A stretch of 64,000 bases of DNA from Alphaproteobacteria bacterium (GCA_028285105.1 JANQQE010000024.1:434001-498000), one strand, 5' to 3'. Numbered from the stretch's first letter, positions 25,545 through 35,257 are shown. The notes: generated by a model not told the origin, from the sequence alone. Numbers and translations are program-made.

Positions 25545-26330
25545 TTAGGGCTTTGTAATCAGCAATCCGGGGGAAAATTGTTCAACGATCCAGATCAAGA
25601 GCGGAACCACAAAGAGGGCTGGCAGCATGTTGGCCACCGGAATTCGCTTGATGTCGAGGATCATCAGTGCGGTCGCCAAGAGCAGCACCCCACCCACGAC
25701 GTTCATCATGTCCACTGAGAGTTGCGGCAATCGATCGGCAAAGTAGTACGCCGCTACCGCCAACCCACCTTGAAACACGAGAACGGTGATGATGCTGAAT
25801 GCCACACCCATTCCAAGCGATGCCGTCAGGGCGATCGAACAGAATCCGTCGAGCAGCGACTTGATGTACAAGTAGCTCGGGTCTGCGTCGGCTCCGTTCT
25901 TGAGACAGCCAAGCATGGTCAGCGGTCCCACGCAGAAGATCACGCTGGCAGTCAGGAATCCCTCGGCGAAACTCTTGGCGTCGCCTTTGGCGAATCGTTG
26001 GTGGATTTTCGCCCCCAACCCTTCGATCCCCTCGTGCCATCGCATCAGCGTTCCGGCGATCGATCCGATAATGAGCGAGGCGACCATCACGAGGCCCAGC
26101 ATCGCCCCATACGTCTTTCCTGCGTCGCCAGGTGGTAGATTGGCTCTGACGACAGCCTGCATCCCCAGAACGCATGCATCGACGCCCAGCGTGATCGTGA
26201 TGAGTCCCAAGGCGTCGAGGATGATCCGCTGCATCCGCTCCGGCAGGCGATGACCGGCCAGCAAGCCCACACCGCACCCGCCTGCCACCGTTAGGGCGTT
26301 GATGATCGTTCCATTGAGGATGTTCCACAT
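25545..26330 (-). CDS. DUF554 family membrane protein
   Basis: A 261-residue, roughly seven-helix protein of the DUF554 (YdfK-like) family. It begins MWNILNGTIINALTVAGGCG and includes LTASVIFCVGPLTMLGCLKNG and LLDGFCSIALTASLGMGVAFS, the conserved family blocks. The ATG at 26330 is chosen because GAGGTG lies about 4 bases upstream; a longer frame begins at 26366. Transport function has been suggested for the family, but no substrate is established. Confidence 0.9.
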   Translation of the reverse strand: MWNILNGTIINALTVAGGCGVGLLAGHRLPERMQRIILDALGLITITLGVDACVLGMQAVVRANLPPGDAGKTYGAMLGLVMVASLIIGSIAGTLMRWHEGIEGLGAKIHQRFAKGDAKSFAEGFLTASVIFCVGPLTMLGCLKNGADADPSYLYIKSLLDGFCSIALTASLGMGVAFSIITVLVFQGGLAVAAYYFADRLPQLSVDMMNVVGGVLLLATALMILDIKRIPVANMLPALFVVPLLIWIVEQFSPGLLITKP

Positions 26331-26388
26331 AGCCACCTCGATCAGTTGCAATGCCATGATTGGCATCGCTTGCCGCCGAGGTTAGCTG

Positions 26389-27621
26389 CTATTGTGAGAC
26401 GAGACAAATCTGCGGGGCGTTGGACTGACCGCTTGTGAGTTCGGTTGGGGAGGTCACGATTTCGCAGATGCGTTTGGTTACCGATTGCCATGATTCGGCA
26501 GCCATCGCGTTGCTTCGTTGGTTGCAGGTGGCGGGGTGGTTGGTGTAAATCGCCGCGCTGATGGATTGGGCGAACGCCTGCGGAGCGTCCGCTAGCTGGG
26601 CGTATTCCGAATAGCGTCTGACTTCCGGCAAATTGGTAGAGACGACCGGCAGACCGGCGGCGAGGTATTCTCGAAGTTTGATGGGATTGACGCTTTCGGT
26701 CAATTGGTTGCGGACGAAAGGAATCAAGCCGACATCAAAGTGCGCGAGGTAATTCGGCAATTCGGCATAGGGTTTGCGCCCGAGCAGATGGACATTGGGC
26801 AAATCGGCTAACGGTCCCAATTCGACACGTACATCTCCGATCAAGACGAACGAAATGTCCGACAGCCTCGTTGCAACATCGTGCATGAGGTGCGAATCAA
26901 ACCAGTGATCGATCAGCCCGACAAAGCCTGCGATGCGTCGCGAAATGTCGCGAAGTTCGCTTGGCAATTCGGAGATTTCCAGCGCCGATGCGAAGTGTCC
27001 GTGATCGACGCCATGCCTAACCAGATGGGCATTCGGATGCAACCGCTCGCATTTTTGCATCAGCGGTCTTGAGGTGGCAAGCACGACATCCGCTCGCTCC
27101 ATCAGACGATTTTCTGCGGCTTCAATGGCTTTGGCATCGAACCCTTCAAACGCAGCGAAGTCATCGACGCAATAGTAAATCAATCGCTCCTCACCAAATC
27201 GACCGGCAAGGAAATCCACGTCGGGCGCAAACGTCCATAGCTGCACGGGTTGATTGGGTTTTCGCATAGACCGAACTGCACGTTTGATCTGAGCAACGAC
27301 GAGACGTTCGTTGAGGCGTCGCACACGGGCATCACGCGCACCGGGAATCACCAGTGGCGTCAGTTGCGACATCCGCTCGTGAATCGGCTTCAAACCGCTC
27401 GCAACCCGACGCAGCGCCCCAATCGCCGACAGCGCATCCTTGCGATTCAGCGACGGTCGGCGTGAACCGTGGTAATTTACCCAAAGGACTTCATTGTGTT
27501 GCGAGAGAATGCGCATCACCTGATGCTTGCTCGTAGGATCGATGTCCCACGAACTGGCGATGCAGATAATCAGTCGATCGCGAAGTGGCATGTCGGGCGC
27601 ACTCGCCCCTGATTTCGACAT
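26389..27621 (-). CDS. GT-B glycosyltransferase (group 1 type) for exopolysaccharide
   Basis: A 410-residue glycosyltransferase with a GT-B C-terminal half: RIAGFVGLIDHWFDSHLMHD, VLIGDVRVELGPLADLPNVHLLGRKPY, and the donor-site block FDVGLIPFVRNQLTESVNPIK followed by LREYLAAGLPVVSTNLPEVR. The N-terminal acceptor half includes FAPDVDFLAG and a YYCVDDFAAF motif seen in this group. It starts 5 bases after the kinase gene stops, so it belongs to the same operon as the CpsD-like kinase and the export lipoprotein. It should add a sugar to a lipid-linked repeat unit on the cytoplasmic side. Confidence 0.9.
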   Translation of the reverse strand: MSKSGASAPDMPLRDRLIICIASSWDIDPTSKHQVMRILSQHNEVLWVNYHGSRRPSLNRKDALSAIGALRRVASGLKPIHERMSQLTPLVIPGARDARVRRLNERLVVAQIKRAVRSMRKPNQPVQLWTFAPDVDFLAGRFGEERLIYYCVDDFAAFEGFDAKAIEAAENRLMERADVVLATSRPLMQKCERLHPNAHLVRHGVDHGHFASALEISELPSELRDISRRIAGFVGLIDHWFDSHLMHDVATRLSDISFVLIGDVRVELGPLADLPNVHLLGRKPYAELPNYLAHFDVGLIPFVRNQLTESVNPIKLREYLAAGLPVVSTNLPEVRRYSEYAQLADAPQAFAQSISAAIYTNHPATCNQRSNAMAAESWQSVTKRICEIVTSPTELTSGQSNAPQICLVSQ

Positions 27622-27626
27622 GGGTA

Positions 27627-28556
27627 TCAGCGCGGATTTCGGGACTTACCGGGACCGCTGCGTGAATAACCGTAACGGTAGTAATCGTACGCATAACGAT
27701 AACCGTATCCGCCGGACGGTCGTTCGTCCTGACCGATCAGCAAACACCCGAGGATCGGAATCTTGTTGACACGGAGCAGTCGCACCGCACGTCGCGCATA
27801 CGCTTCGGGCGTGAACTTCAAACGCACCAGCAGTACCACACCGTTGCACATCTGCCCGATGATGCCGACGTCCGTCACCGTCGTCGCAGGCGGCGTATCG
27901 ATGAACGTGTAGTGAAATTCCGATTGGAACCGACGCAGCGTGGCGGCTGACTGTGGCGTTGCAAGCAGTTCTGCCGCAGACCTGCCGTTGGTTTGGCCAG
28001 CATTGGCGATGTACAAATTCGGAACGCAGGTTGGCTGAACGACATCTTCATAAGTCGCAGCCCCACGAAGCATGTCGGCCAGTCCCGGTTTCTTTTCGAC
28101 ACCGAACAACATGCCCAAACGACTTCGCCGAAAGTCGCAGTCTACGATCAGCACTTTGAAATGGCGGATTTCGGCCATGATCATGCCCATGTTGGCCGTC
28201 GTCACACTCTTACCCTCACGGGGAATGGCGCTGGTGATCGCGAGCACACGATGATCATTCTGTGGGTTTTGAGTCAGCAACCGCGTACGCAGCGATCGGT
28301 ACTGCTCAGAGACCGCCGACGAGCGACTGTAGAACGCCACGACCGATTCGTGGATACCCTGATCGAGCATCAACTCAGGCGTTTGCAACTCGGGCGCCTG
28401 CGGATCAGTCACACGAAAGTCACTCACCTGCTCATCCGTTTGCAGTGTTTCGCCACCGGGTGGATCGAGTAGCGCGGTCGCTGTTCCGCCTTGTTCAGCC
28501 AACCGGCGGCGCCGTTCGTCTTCTGCTCGCTTCAATGCCTCAGCGATTCTTCCCAT
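27627..28556 (-). CDS. CpsD/CapB-type tyrosine kinase for exopolysaccharide
   Basis: A 309-residue BY-kinase. It opens with GRIAEALKRAEDERRRR, the usual opening of free-standing kinases in exopolysaccharide operons, followed by a linker and an ATPase core: Walker A in SAIPREGKSVTTAN, Walker A' in VLIVDCDFRRSRLG, and Walker B FIDTPPATTVTDVG. The C-terminus YGYRYAYDYYRYGYS carries eight tyrosines in 14 residues, the autophosphorylation cluster that controls chain length and export. The separate membrane activator (Wzc/CapA N-terminal half) is not in this window. It lies between the glycosyltransferase and export lipoprotein genes. Confidence 0.93.
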   Translation of the reverse strand: MGRIAEALKRAEDERRRRLAEQGGTATALLDPPGGETLQTDEQVSDFRVTDPQAPELQTPELMLDQGIHESVVAFYSRSSAVSEQYRSLRTRLLTQNPQNDHRVLAITSAIPREGKSVTTANMGMIMAEIRHFKVLIVDCDFRRSRLGMLFGVEKKPGLADMLRGAATYEDVVQPTCVPNLYIANAGQTNGRSAAELLATPQSAATLRRFQSEFHYTFIDTPPATTVTDVGIIGQMCNGVVLLVRLKFTPEAYARRAVRLLRVNKIPILGCLLIGQDERPSGGYGYRYAYDYYRYGYSRSGPGKSRNPR

Positions 28557-28641
28557 TCTCGAATCTCTCAGTTCTAAATTTTTTCAGCGGCGACGACGAT
28601 TCAAATCGAATCGATCGTCGAAGGCTTATCGTTCAAGTAGG

Positions 28642-29448
28642 TCAATCGTCCTCGTTCTGATATTCTTCGGTCGAATCGATCAGGTTTGCCGGCGTGTTGT
28701 ACGCCTGGATCACCGGCTGGAACGGGAACAACACTTCTTGCACACGCAGTCCAAGCCAACCCAGCGGTGTTGGCGGAACGAGTACAATGTCGTTGGGTTG
28801 CAACAGCACGTTCTGACTCGTATCACCCGTTCGAATCATTCGGTCGATGTCCACGACAATTTTGCGGCGCTCTTCTTCCTGCGGGCTGCTGCGAATCACC
28901 TGCACTTTGTTGCGCCAGGCGATGAATGACATGCCTCCATTCGCCAGTACATCCAGCACGGTGTCGCGGCCGGTGTAGGGCATCGCGGTCCAGTTGTCCG
29001 CGACAACACCGCCGCCCTGATTCATTCCGTTTCCGTTTCCGCCCATGACCTGGCCGGCAAGATATATCCTTTTCGAAAGGTGTCTGGTGACGCGTACCTG
29101 CACTTTCGGATCTTCGTAATAGGGTTCCAGCAGACGCGTGATTTTCGCGGCAATTTCCTTCTCAGTCATGCCGACGACTTTGACCGGTCCAAGCAGACGC
29201 AACGCGATTTTGCCATCCGGGCGAATGGTTTGGCGAACGCGGTCGATCTCCAGCACCTGCGGCGCAGATATCTCGATGACGTCCGGAATACCCACACGAT
29301 ACTCGATGGCGGAGACTTCGTGCTCGTGCGCTTTGAGAAATGAAACGATGTCATGGTGCTTCGATTGGCAGCCCGTTGCAAACATCAAGCAAGCCAAACC
29401 CAACACGATCAACCATGGATTTCGACGAAGTAACTTCACGGATGGCAT
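28642..29448 (-). CDS. Polysaccharide export lipoprotein (Wza-like)
   Basis: A ~268-residue outer-membrane lipoprotein. Lipobox: LMFATGC at about residues 21-27. The polysaccharide-export domain follows (YRVGIPDVIEISAPQVLEID...IRPDGKIALRLLGPVKVVGMTEKEIAAKI) and then a SLBB-like domain (KRIYLAGQVMGGNGNG...VLDVLANGGMSFIAWRNKVQV). It contains a Gly/Asn-rich insertion (MGGNGNGMNQGGGVV). It is the first gene of the minus-strand exopolysaccharide run. The start is uncertain between ATG 29448 and GTG 29454. Confidence 0.92.
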   Translation of the reverse strand: MPSVKLLRRNPWLIVLGLACLMFATGCQSKHHDIVSFLKAHEHEVSAIEYRVGIPDVIEISAPQVLEIDRVRQTIRPDGKIALRLLGPVKVVGMTEKEIAAKITRLLEPYYEDPKVQVRVTRHLSKRIYLAGQVMGGNGNGMNQGGGVVADNWTAMPYTGRDTVLDVLANGGMSFIAWRNKVQVIRSSPQEEERRKIVVDIDRMIRTGDTSQNVLLQPNDIVLVPPTPLGWLGLRVQEVLFPFQPVIQAYNTPANLIDSTEEYQNEDD

Positions 29449-29787
29449 CTCCACCGAAGTTGCACGCCCCTGGTCACGTCAACCAGTCAAGCGCAATGAT
29501 CATCCAAACGCCTACTCGAATCCCCACCGGAATCGGCACAGGATATCGGTCGTACGATCGGTTTATCGGGAGAAGGCGCTTCGCGCTGAACCTCCACCTG
29601 CGAATATTCGCGATGATTTCGGACGTTTGGGAGGCCGCGTAATGTCTCATTGAACGGTTGAAGATTATTGGCCCCTCATACCTTAAGGGCGCCGCTGCGA
29701 CGACCGATATTCCAAGGACCTATAGTGCGCAAGAATAAAGGCTTGAACGAGGGCAAGCGATCGCCCGCAGTGATTGAGGCATAGCCA
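29449..29787. other. Divergent intergenic region of the exopolysaccharide genes
   Basis: No gene is supported in these 339 bases. The region separates the minus-strand export/kinase/glycosyltransferase run from the plus-strand ATPase gene and should contain both promoters. TATAGT near 29722 is the only -10-like hexamer noticed, without a clear -35. Confidence 0.45.
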
Positions 29788-31323
29788 ATGTACGCATCTT
29801 TCTTCGGACTCCGTGAACTGCCGTTCAACAACACGCCCGATCCGAGATTCTTTTTCTCGACGCCAGATCACGAAGAAGCGCTGGCATCGTTGATTTACGC
29901 CATCGCCGAGGGCAAGGGCTTCGTCGTCCTGACCGGTGAGGTCGGTGCAGGAAAGACGCTCGTCACCCGTTTGATGTTGCGTCACTTCAGTACAGGCATT
30001 GAATTTGCAAGCGTCAACAATTCGCAGGTCAACGCCAACGAACTTCTGCACTCCGTGTGCAGCGAGTTCAACATCGACGCACCAGCAAACGCCACAACCG
30101 TCGAACTGACACGCATGCTTCAGGATTTTCTGCTGTCGAGTTTCGCGATGAACAAACCCGTTGTGCTGATGCTCGACGAAGCGCAGGCACTGACCCGCGA
30201 GGCGTTTGAACAAATCCGCATGATCGGAAACCTCGAAGCCGACGATGCCAAGTTGCTGCAAATCGTCATTGTCGGTCAGCCAGAACTTCAGGAAATGTTC
30301 GAAGCCAACGACATGCGACAGCTGCGGCAGCGCATCTTCCGCAGCTTCCACCTTGGTGCGCTGACTCGCTCGCAAACGGAAGGGTACATCTTCCACCGCC
30401 TCAGTGTCGCTGGCGCATCGTTTCCCGAAAAAATTCTCAGCGCATCGGCAATTGATGCCATTTACGAATACTCGCAGGGCCTGCCGCGTTTGATCAATAC
30501 GCTTTGCGACAACGCCATGCTGAGCAGCTATGCGGCAGACACGGCTGAGATCGATGGCCCGTTTATCAAAAACGTCATCAACCAGATGATGACAGTCGCG
30601 CAGGGCGGATCGAAGTACGCCTCACCGCGCGTCAAGCCACCGGCCACCTGGCAATCGAGTTCGACCGGTAAACTGCAGGAGATTCCGACAGTATCACTGC
30701 GCACGCAAGCCACCACTGCGCGGGTTGAAGCCGCGGAGTTTGAACAGCGCCTCCACGCTCCGGTGACGAATTCGGAAATCGATTCGCTCGTCGCTCCCGA
30801 AGCGACAATGTCCGAATCGCAAGCGGCTGCCACTGGCGACACCGCTCAAATGAGACGGCTTGCTGTGCTCGTGCGCAGACTTCTCGCCGAAACCAAATCA
30901 GCCACTGAAGATGTTCGATCGGTGGTGGGCGAATCAAGGTCTGCGAGGCAAGCGGCAGAGAAGACACTCTCGCGCCTGAGCGAGCAGACGGCTCGCACGG
31001 GCCGTTTGACCATCTCGCTGAGAAATGTCTTTGATAACCTTGAAAGCAGAGCTATGCGTCTGACGCAGAGAAGTGGAAGCGAATCATCCGGCAGTGGTTC
31101 AGCCCCATCAGGAGAAGGCACGCGACGCAAGACGACTTCAAAATCGTTCGATCAAGCCCTCAAGCGCAACCGCCGTTCGCTGGACGAGATTCGCTCGATG
31201 ATCGAAAGCGCGAGAAAGGCCGACACCGATCCCGATTCGGACTCCAAAGCATCGCCATCGAGCAATCTCGCCAAACAGGTCCGCGAGCTGGCTGAGATGT
31301 GCAAAGGGGCTGCCCTTTCCTAG
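29788..31323 (+). CDS. ExeA-like AAA ATPase of the exopolysaccharide/PEP-CTERM locus
   Basis: A 511-residue ATPase. It begins MYASFFGLRELPFNNTPDPRF, the standard opening of the ExeA/XrtA-associated ATPase family, with Walker A LTGEVGAGKT, Walker B VVLMLDEAQAL and sensor YEYSQGLPRLINTLCDNAM. After about residue 280 there is a ~230-residue extension, largely helical, with long charged heptads (RRLAVLVRRLLAETKSATED...), probably a coiled coil. Homologues sit in loci for exopolysaccharide export and exosortase sorting; the window indeed holds a PEP-CTERM protein (48066-48959). It is transcribed away from the export genes. Confidence 0.9.
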   Translation: MYASFFGLRELPFNNTPDPRFFFSTPDHEEALASLIYAIAEGKGFVVLTGEVGAGKTLVTRLMLRHFSTGIEFASVNNSQVNANELLHSVCSEFNIDAPANATTVELTRMLQDFLLSSFAMNKPVVLMLDEAQALTREAFEQIRMIGNLEADDAKLLQIVIVGQPELQEMFEANDMRQLRQRIFRSFHLGALTRSQTEGYIFHRLSVAGASFPEKILSASAIDAIYEYSQGLPRLINTLCDNAMLSSYAADTAEIDGPFIKNVINQMMTVAQGGSKYASPRVKPPATWQSSSTGKLQEIPTVSLRTQATTARVEAAEFEQRLHAPVTNSEIDSLVAPEATMSESQAAATGDTAQMRRLAVLVRRLLAETKSATEDVRSVVGESRSARQAAEKTLSRLSEQTARTGRLTISLRNVFDNLESRAMRLTQRSGSESSGSGSAPSGEGTRRKTTSKSFDQALKRNRRSLDEIRSMIESARKADTDPDSDSKASPSSNLAKQVRELAEMCKGAALS

Positions 31324-31391
31324 AAAAGACAGCCCGCTCATGAATTCTCAAATGCTAATTCGATTGCTGCGTTCGCGATGAATCAAAACTG

Positions 31392-32402
31392 CTAAAAGTC
31401 TTCAACCTCTTCCTGATCCTCATCTGCTGACTCTTCTTGCGCTTCTTCAACTTCGACCTCATCGGGTTCTTCACCATGCTGCTCGTCAGAGGCATCTGCC
31501 ATTTCACGGGCCTCCGCTCTGCGCTTCCGATTGGCTCGACGATCACCGCGCCCGCGTTTCTGCATCATTTCAAATTCGTCGACCTTTTGAACGAATTCCG
31601 ATGCCTGATCGTCGTCAAGTTCCTCCAGAATCGATTCGAACAGTTCGGCTTCCGCCTCCTCAGCCTCCGGCCCACGGACATTGCGATTCTCTCTTGAGAA
31701 TTCAGCAAGTAGCTGTCGAATGGTGGCAAGCTGGTCAGCGGGCAAGTTCATCGAGTTGGTTGCCTTTTGGAAAACCCGTATTTTCGATTGCGCCGGCTTC
31801 TGAGGTCCAGCCAGACGCTTGCTCAAACGGTCAGCCAGCGGATCAAAATTCTCGATCTGATCTTCCGTAAGCACTTCACGAATCTGCTCAAAAAAATCCT
31901 CTGTTTCGATTGATTCCTTGCCTCGGGCATGTTCGCCACGCAGTTCGCTGATTTCTTCACGAATCTCACGCACGGTTTCCATGTCGCGCTCGCGCTGGGC
32001 TTCGCGCATTTCATCGACTAGTTCGCGAATGATCTCCGCGTTTTCGCGACGGGCTTCTCGGCGGTCTTCCGCTTCTTCGCTCAAACCTTCAATAAAATCC
32101 TTGAAGATTTCATTGACCTCGGTCGCCTGATCTTCATCCATTTCAAGAACGCGCGTAATCTCATTCTCGAATTGTTTGATCATTCCGATCTGACGGGCAC
32201 GATTGGGTGAAGGTTTGGCTGTTGGCTTCAGACCGGCAGATTCTGCAATCTCTTCCGGAACAATGGGTTTATCGGGAACCACTCCGGCGCCGGGAGTTAC
32301 TTCTGCAACCGGAACCTCGCCCTCTGTTTCCACCTGAGCATGGACGGACACGGTGATCAGCAGCACGCCTAAAATCGTGAGTCTTAAGTTTTCACGTATC
32401 AT
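31392..32402 (-). CDS. Exported helical protein with Spy/CpxP-like repeats
   Basis: A 336-residue protein with an N-terminal signal sequence (RLTILGVLLITVSVHAQ). The rest is very rich in Glu, Arg and Asp and almost all helical. Two segments resemble the LTxxQ-type periplasmic helix-bundle motif of Spy/CpxP (LTEDQIENFDPLADRLSKRL; LDDDQASEFVQKVDEF). The tail is strongly acidic (EPDEVEVEEAQEESADEDQEEVEDF region). A periplasmic chaperone or stress sensor is possible but unproven. It is convergent with the ATPase gene. Confidence 0.72.
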   Translation of the reverse strand: MIRENLRLTILGVLLITVSVHAQVETEGEVPVAEVTPGAGVVPDKPIVPEEIAESAGLKPTAKPSPNRARQIGMIKQFENEITRVLEMDEDQATEVNEIFKDFIEGLSEEAEDRREARRENAEIIRELVDEMREAQRERDMETVREIREEISELRGEHARGKESIETEDFFEQIREVLTEDQIENFDPLADRLSKRLAGPQKPAQSKIRVFQKATNSMNLPADQLATIRQLLAEFSRENRNVRGPEAEEAEAELFESILEELDDDQASEFVQKVDEFEMMQKRGRGDRRANRKRRAEAREMADASDEQHGEEPDEVEVEEAQEESADEDQEEVEDF

Positions 32403-32587
32403 GGCCGATTCTTCCTCTTCTTGCGTTTCCGCAAATGAGACGTCTTGTTCAATCCCTCAACGTAAGATAAATACCCATCTAAAGATGGACGGTTGAGCAT
32501 GATACCAACAGGCCACAAGGGCGGTAAAGCACCTGCCCCGAAAGAAAACATTCGCAGCATCGCTTAACCGTATCCCGATGACTCTCA

Positions 32588-34144
32588 ATGGCTAAAGGGC
32601 TTAACCCCTTTCTTATCATGCATCTACAGATCATCGTCGCTTTTGCCATGTTGCTTTGGTGGCCCGAAACGCCGCCCCGCGATCTTTGGCTAACCCACCC
32701 CGTGTGGTGCCCAATTCTCGCATGGGCAGTTCCTGTAACATGTGTGTTTCTTGGCCAGCTGCTAAGTAAACGCACGCAAATCCGACTTCGGACCAAGGGC
32801 AGCCGGGTGTCCGCAGCATTAAACGCTTTTCACCGCCAAACCGGACTGCTGCGGCTGATCATGCTTGCTGGGCTGGCTGGTACGCTGTTCTTTACAGCCT
32901 GCCCCCAAATCCTCATGAGTCAGACGTACATCTCCGTACTCTCGGGCCTGCCGCAAATGTGCTTGCTCCTGCCATACATGGTCGGGTTGATTGGGCTTTG
33001 GTGGGTCATCCATCCGGTCGAAAAAGCAAGCCGCGATGCCGGTTTCCTCGGCAGCACTTCGACGCGTTTGGAATACGTCCTCTTCAATGTCCGCCACCAA
33101 TTGCTCATTGTGGCCATCCCGCTGACGTTCATCGTCTTCGCCTACGCAGCCACCCATGAAAATCGCGCCTGGTTCGTCAAGCACACCGGTTCGCCGTGGG
33201 CACCCGAGGCCATCCTGGGCCTGACCGCGACGATTCTATTCATCCTGTCACCGCTGTTGCTGCGATACATCTGGTCCACCAAATCGCTTCCACCCGGACC
33301 GTTGCGACATAAACTGGAAGCCCTCTGCGAACGAATCGACCTGCGGGTTCGCGACATACTCGTCTGGAACAGCGATGGGCAAATGGTGAATGCGGCTGTC
33401 ATGGGCCTGTTCCCACAGCTTCGCTACATTCTGCTCTCCGACACGCTGATCGAAAAAATGAACGACGAAGAAATCGAGTCGGTGTTCGGTCATGAAGCCG
33501 GTCACATTTATCACCACCACATCCCATTCTTTCTGCTCTTCGCATTTGCCAGCATGTTGATCGTTTCGGGCGTGATGGAATTCCTCACCCGCATGTCCAC
33601 GGGCATGAGACCGGTATGGGACCTAAACCGCGACACGATTCAATTCATCGGCATGGGCTCGCTCGTACCGCTTTGGGGCATCTGTTTCGGCTGGATATCG
33701 AGGCGATTCGAAAGACAAGCCGACGTCTACGGCGCGTGGTGCGCATCGCCCCACGAAAGCGCCGGCGATTGCCCGAATGCCTGCGCCGTCCACAATGAAT
33801 CCGATTCGCCTACCCCGCGTGGCAAAGGCGTTTGTGCGACGGGGGCGCGGGTATTTGTCGGGGCACTTCGCAAGGTGGCAATCCTCAACGGTATCCCACC
33901 GGAAGAACCAAGTTGGCGGCATTCGAGCATCGCATCGCGGATGGCGTTTCTGACAGCACAGTCGGGCGACCCAATGTTGGCGGGCCGTTTCGCCAGCAGG
34001 ATTCGCACCATCAAACGAACTCTGCTCACCTGTTGCACGATTGGCGTCGTGATCGCGGCTGTCTACATTTGGAATCAACCGCGATACAGGCAGGATGTGA
34101 TCCGAAGTATATTTCAGCCCATTGGACGCTTGATCGGTCGATAA
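32588..34144 (+). CDS. M48-family membrane zinc metalloprotease
   Basis: A 518-residue integral membrane protease. The zinc site is FGHEAGHIYHHH (HExxH), with the third ligand Glu in FERQADVYGAW, the M48 (HtpX/Ste24) pattern. About seven hydrophobic segments are visible, four to five before the catalytic domain and two around it, plus one at the C-terminus. A Cys/Pro/Ser-rich insertion of about 40 residues follows the ERQAD motif. No strong ribosome binding site precedes the ATG at 32588; an ATG at 32618 is the alternative. It should act in membrane protein quality control. Confidence 0.88.
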   Translation: MAKGLNPFLIMHLQIIVAFAMLLWWPETPPRDLWLTHPVWCPILAWAVPVTCVFLGQLLSKRTQIRLRTKGSRVSAALNAFHRQTGLLRLIMLAGLAGTLFFTACPQILMSQTYISVLSGLPQMCLLLPYMVGLIGLWWVIHPVEKASRDAGFLGSTSTRLEYVLFNVRHQLLIVAIPLTFIVFAYAATHENRAWFVKHTGSPWAPEAILGLTATILFILSPLLLRYIWSTKSLPPGPLRHKLEALCERIDLRVRDILVWNSDGQMVNAAVMGLFPQLRYILLSDTLIEKMNDEEIESVFGHEAGHIYHHHIPFFLLFAFASMLIVSGVMEFLTRMSTGMRPVWDLNRDTIQFIGMGSLVPLWGICFGWISRRFERQADVYGAWCASPHESAGDCPNACAVHNESDSPTPRGKGVCATGARVFVGALRKVAILNGIPPEEPSWRHSSIASRMAFLTAQSGDPMLAGRFASRIRTIKRTLLTCCTIGVVIAAVYIWNQPRYRQDVIRSIFQPIGRLIGR

Positions 34145-34190
34145 GTAACTTGAAGACGTAAGTCGTAAACATTCGAACGAAGGACTGGTC

Positions 34191-35078
34191 ATGCCCGCAA
34201 CAGTCATCCAAGGCAAAGCACTGTCAGCCGCCATCCGCAAGCGGAACGAAGCCAACGTGCGCGTACTCGCCGACAAGGGCGTCAACGTTTGCCTGGATGC
34301 CGTCATCGTCGGTACGCCCCAATCCGGCATCCTCTATGCCCGCTCGCAGGAGAAGCAATCCAAGCAAATCGGTATCGACTATCGGCTGCACACGCTCCCC
34401 GATGACGCGACGGACGACGACCTTTTGGCCCATATCGACAAGCTGAACAAGGACCCGGAAGTAACGGGTATTCTGCTGAACCTGCCATTGCCCGATCATC
34501 TGGACGCGCCGGCAGCCCAATACGCAATCGACCCATATAAGGATATTGAAGGCGTGAATCCGTCGAACATCGGTTTGATGTTTTATGGCACGCCGATCAA
34601 CGCGCCTTGTACAGCGCTTGCCGTCCTGACGATTCTCAAGGAAGCGAACATCGACCTGCTCGGTAAGCACGTCACCGTCGTCGGACAGGGCAATATCGTT
34701 GGCAAACCGATCGCCCTCGCGCTCATCGCCGAGGAAGCCACCGTCGTCACCTGCAACAAGTACACCGACGACCTTGTAAGCCACACCCGGTCGGCAGACA
34801 TTCTCGTCGCGGCGGCTGGCGTACCGGAAATGATTACGGGCGAATACGTCAAGCAAGGCGCGGTGGTGATCGATGTCGGTATCAACTCGGTGCCGGCTGA
34901 CGTTTCGAAGGGCCTGCCCGCCCGCGTCGTGGGAGATGTGTTGTTTGACGAAGTCTCACAGAAGGCATCGGTGATGACGCCTGTTCCCGGCGGAGTGGGC
35001 CCGGTCACGGTGGCAGTGCTTTTGCAAAGCGCCATCGATGCAGCCAACAAGCAGCTTGGCGCCAGGCGATTTCGTTAA
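34191..35078 (+). CDS. folD: FolD-family methylene-THF dehydrogenase with altered cyclohydrolase site
   Basis: A 295-residue FolD homologue. Fold and NAD(P)-binding blocks are clear: GKHVTVVGQGNIVGKPIALAL, TCNKYTDDL, ADILVAAAGVPEMI and TPVPGGVGPVTVAVLL. However, the catalytic positions of the cyclohydrolase differ. The Tyr-x3-Lys motif reads Y49-ARS-Q53, so the catalytic Lys is Gln; the usual QLPLP reads NLPLP (Asn97); and KDVDG reads KDIEG (Glu120). In human MTHFD1, replacing the corresponding Lys abolishes cyclohydrolase while dehydrogenase can remain. This protein may therefore be dehydrogenase-only or have another substrate. The gene stands alone, 46 bases after the M48 gene. Confidence 0.88.
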   Translation: MPATVIQGKALSAAIRKRNEANVRVLADKGVNVCLDAVIVGTPQSGILYARSQEKQSKQIGIDYRLHTLPDDATDDDLLAHIDKLNKDPEVTGILLNLPLPDHLDAPAAQYAIDPYKDIEGVNPSNIGLMFYGTPINAPCTALAVLTILKEANIDLLGKHVTVVGQGNIVGKPIALALIAEEATVVTCNKYTDDLVSHTRSADILVAAAGVPEMITGEYVKQGAVVIDVGINSVPADVSKGLPARVVGDVLFDEVSQKASVMTPVPGGVGPVTVAVLLQSAIDAANKQLGARRFR

Positions 35079-35257
35079 GATTTCGACCGGTTCGCACCAA
35101 TGCTGCACATCGTTCAACATAAGCATCCAATCGCGGCGAATTCCGGACAATATCGCACGAAGATCGACGAAGCTCTCCTTGGCAGAAATGCGATGTAGGC
35201 AGTAGGATGGGGCACGCCTCAACTCCATTGATCTGATATGTATCGAAGGGAATTCTA

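Noticed and set aside
34224..34856. 210-codon antisense frame opposite folD
   Set aside because: Shadow of the FolD homologue; no recognisable protein pattern.
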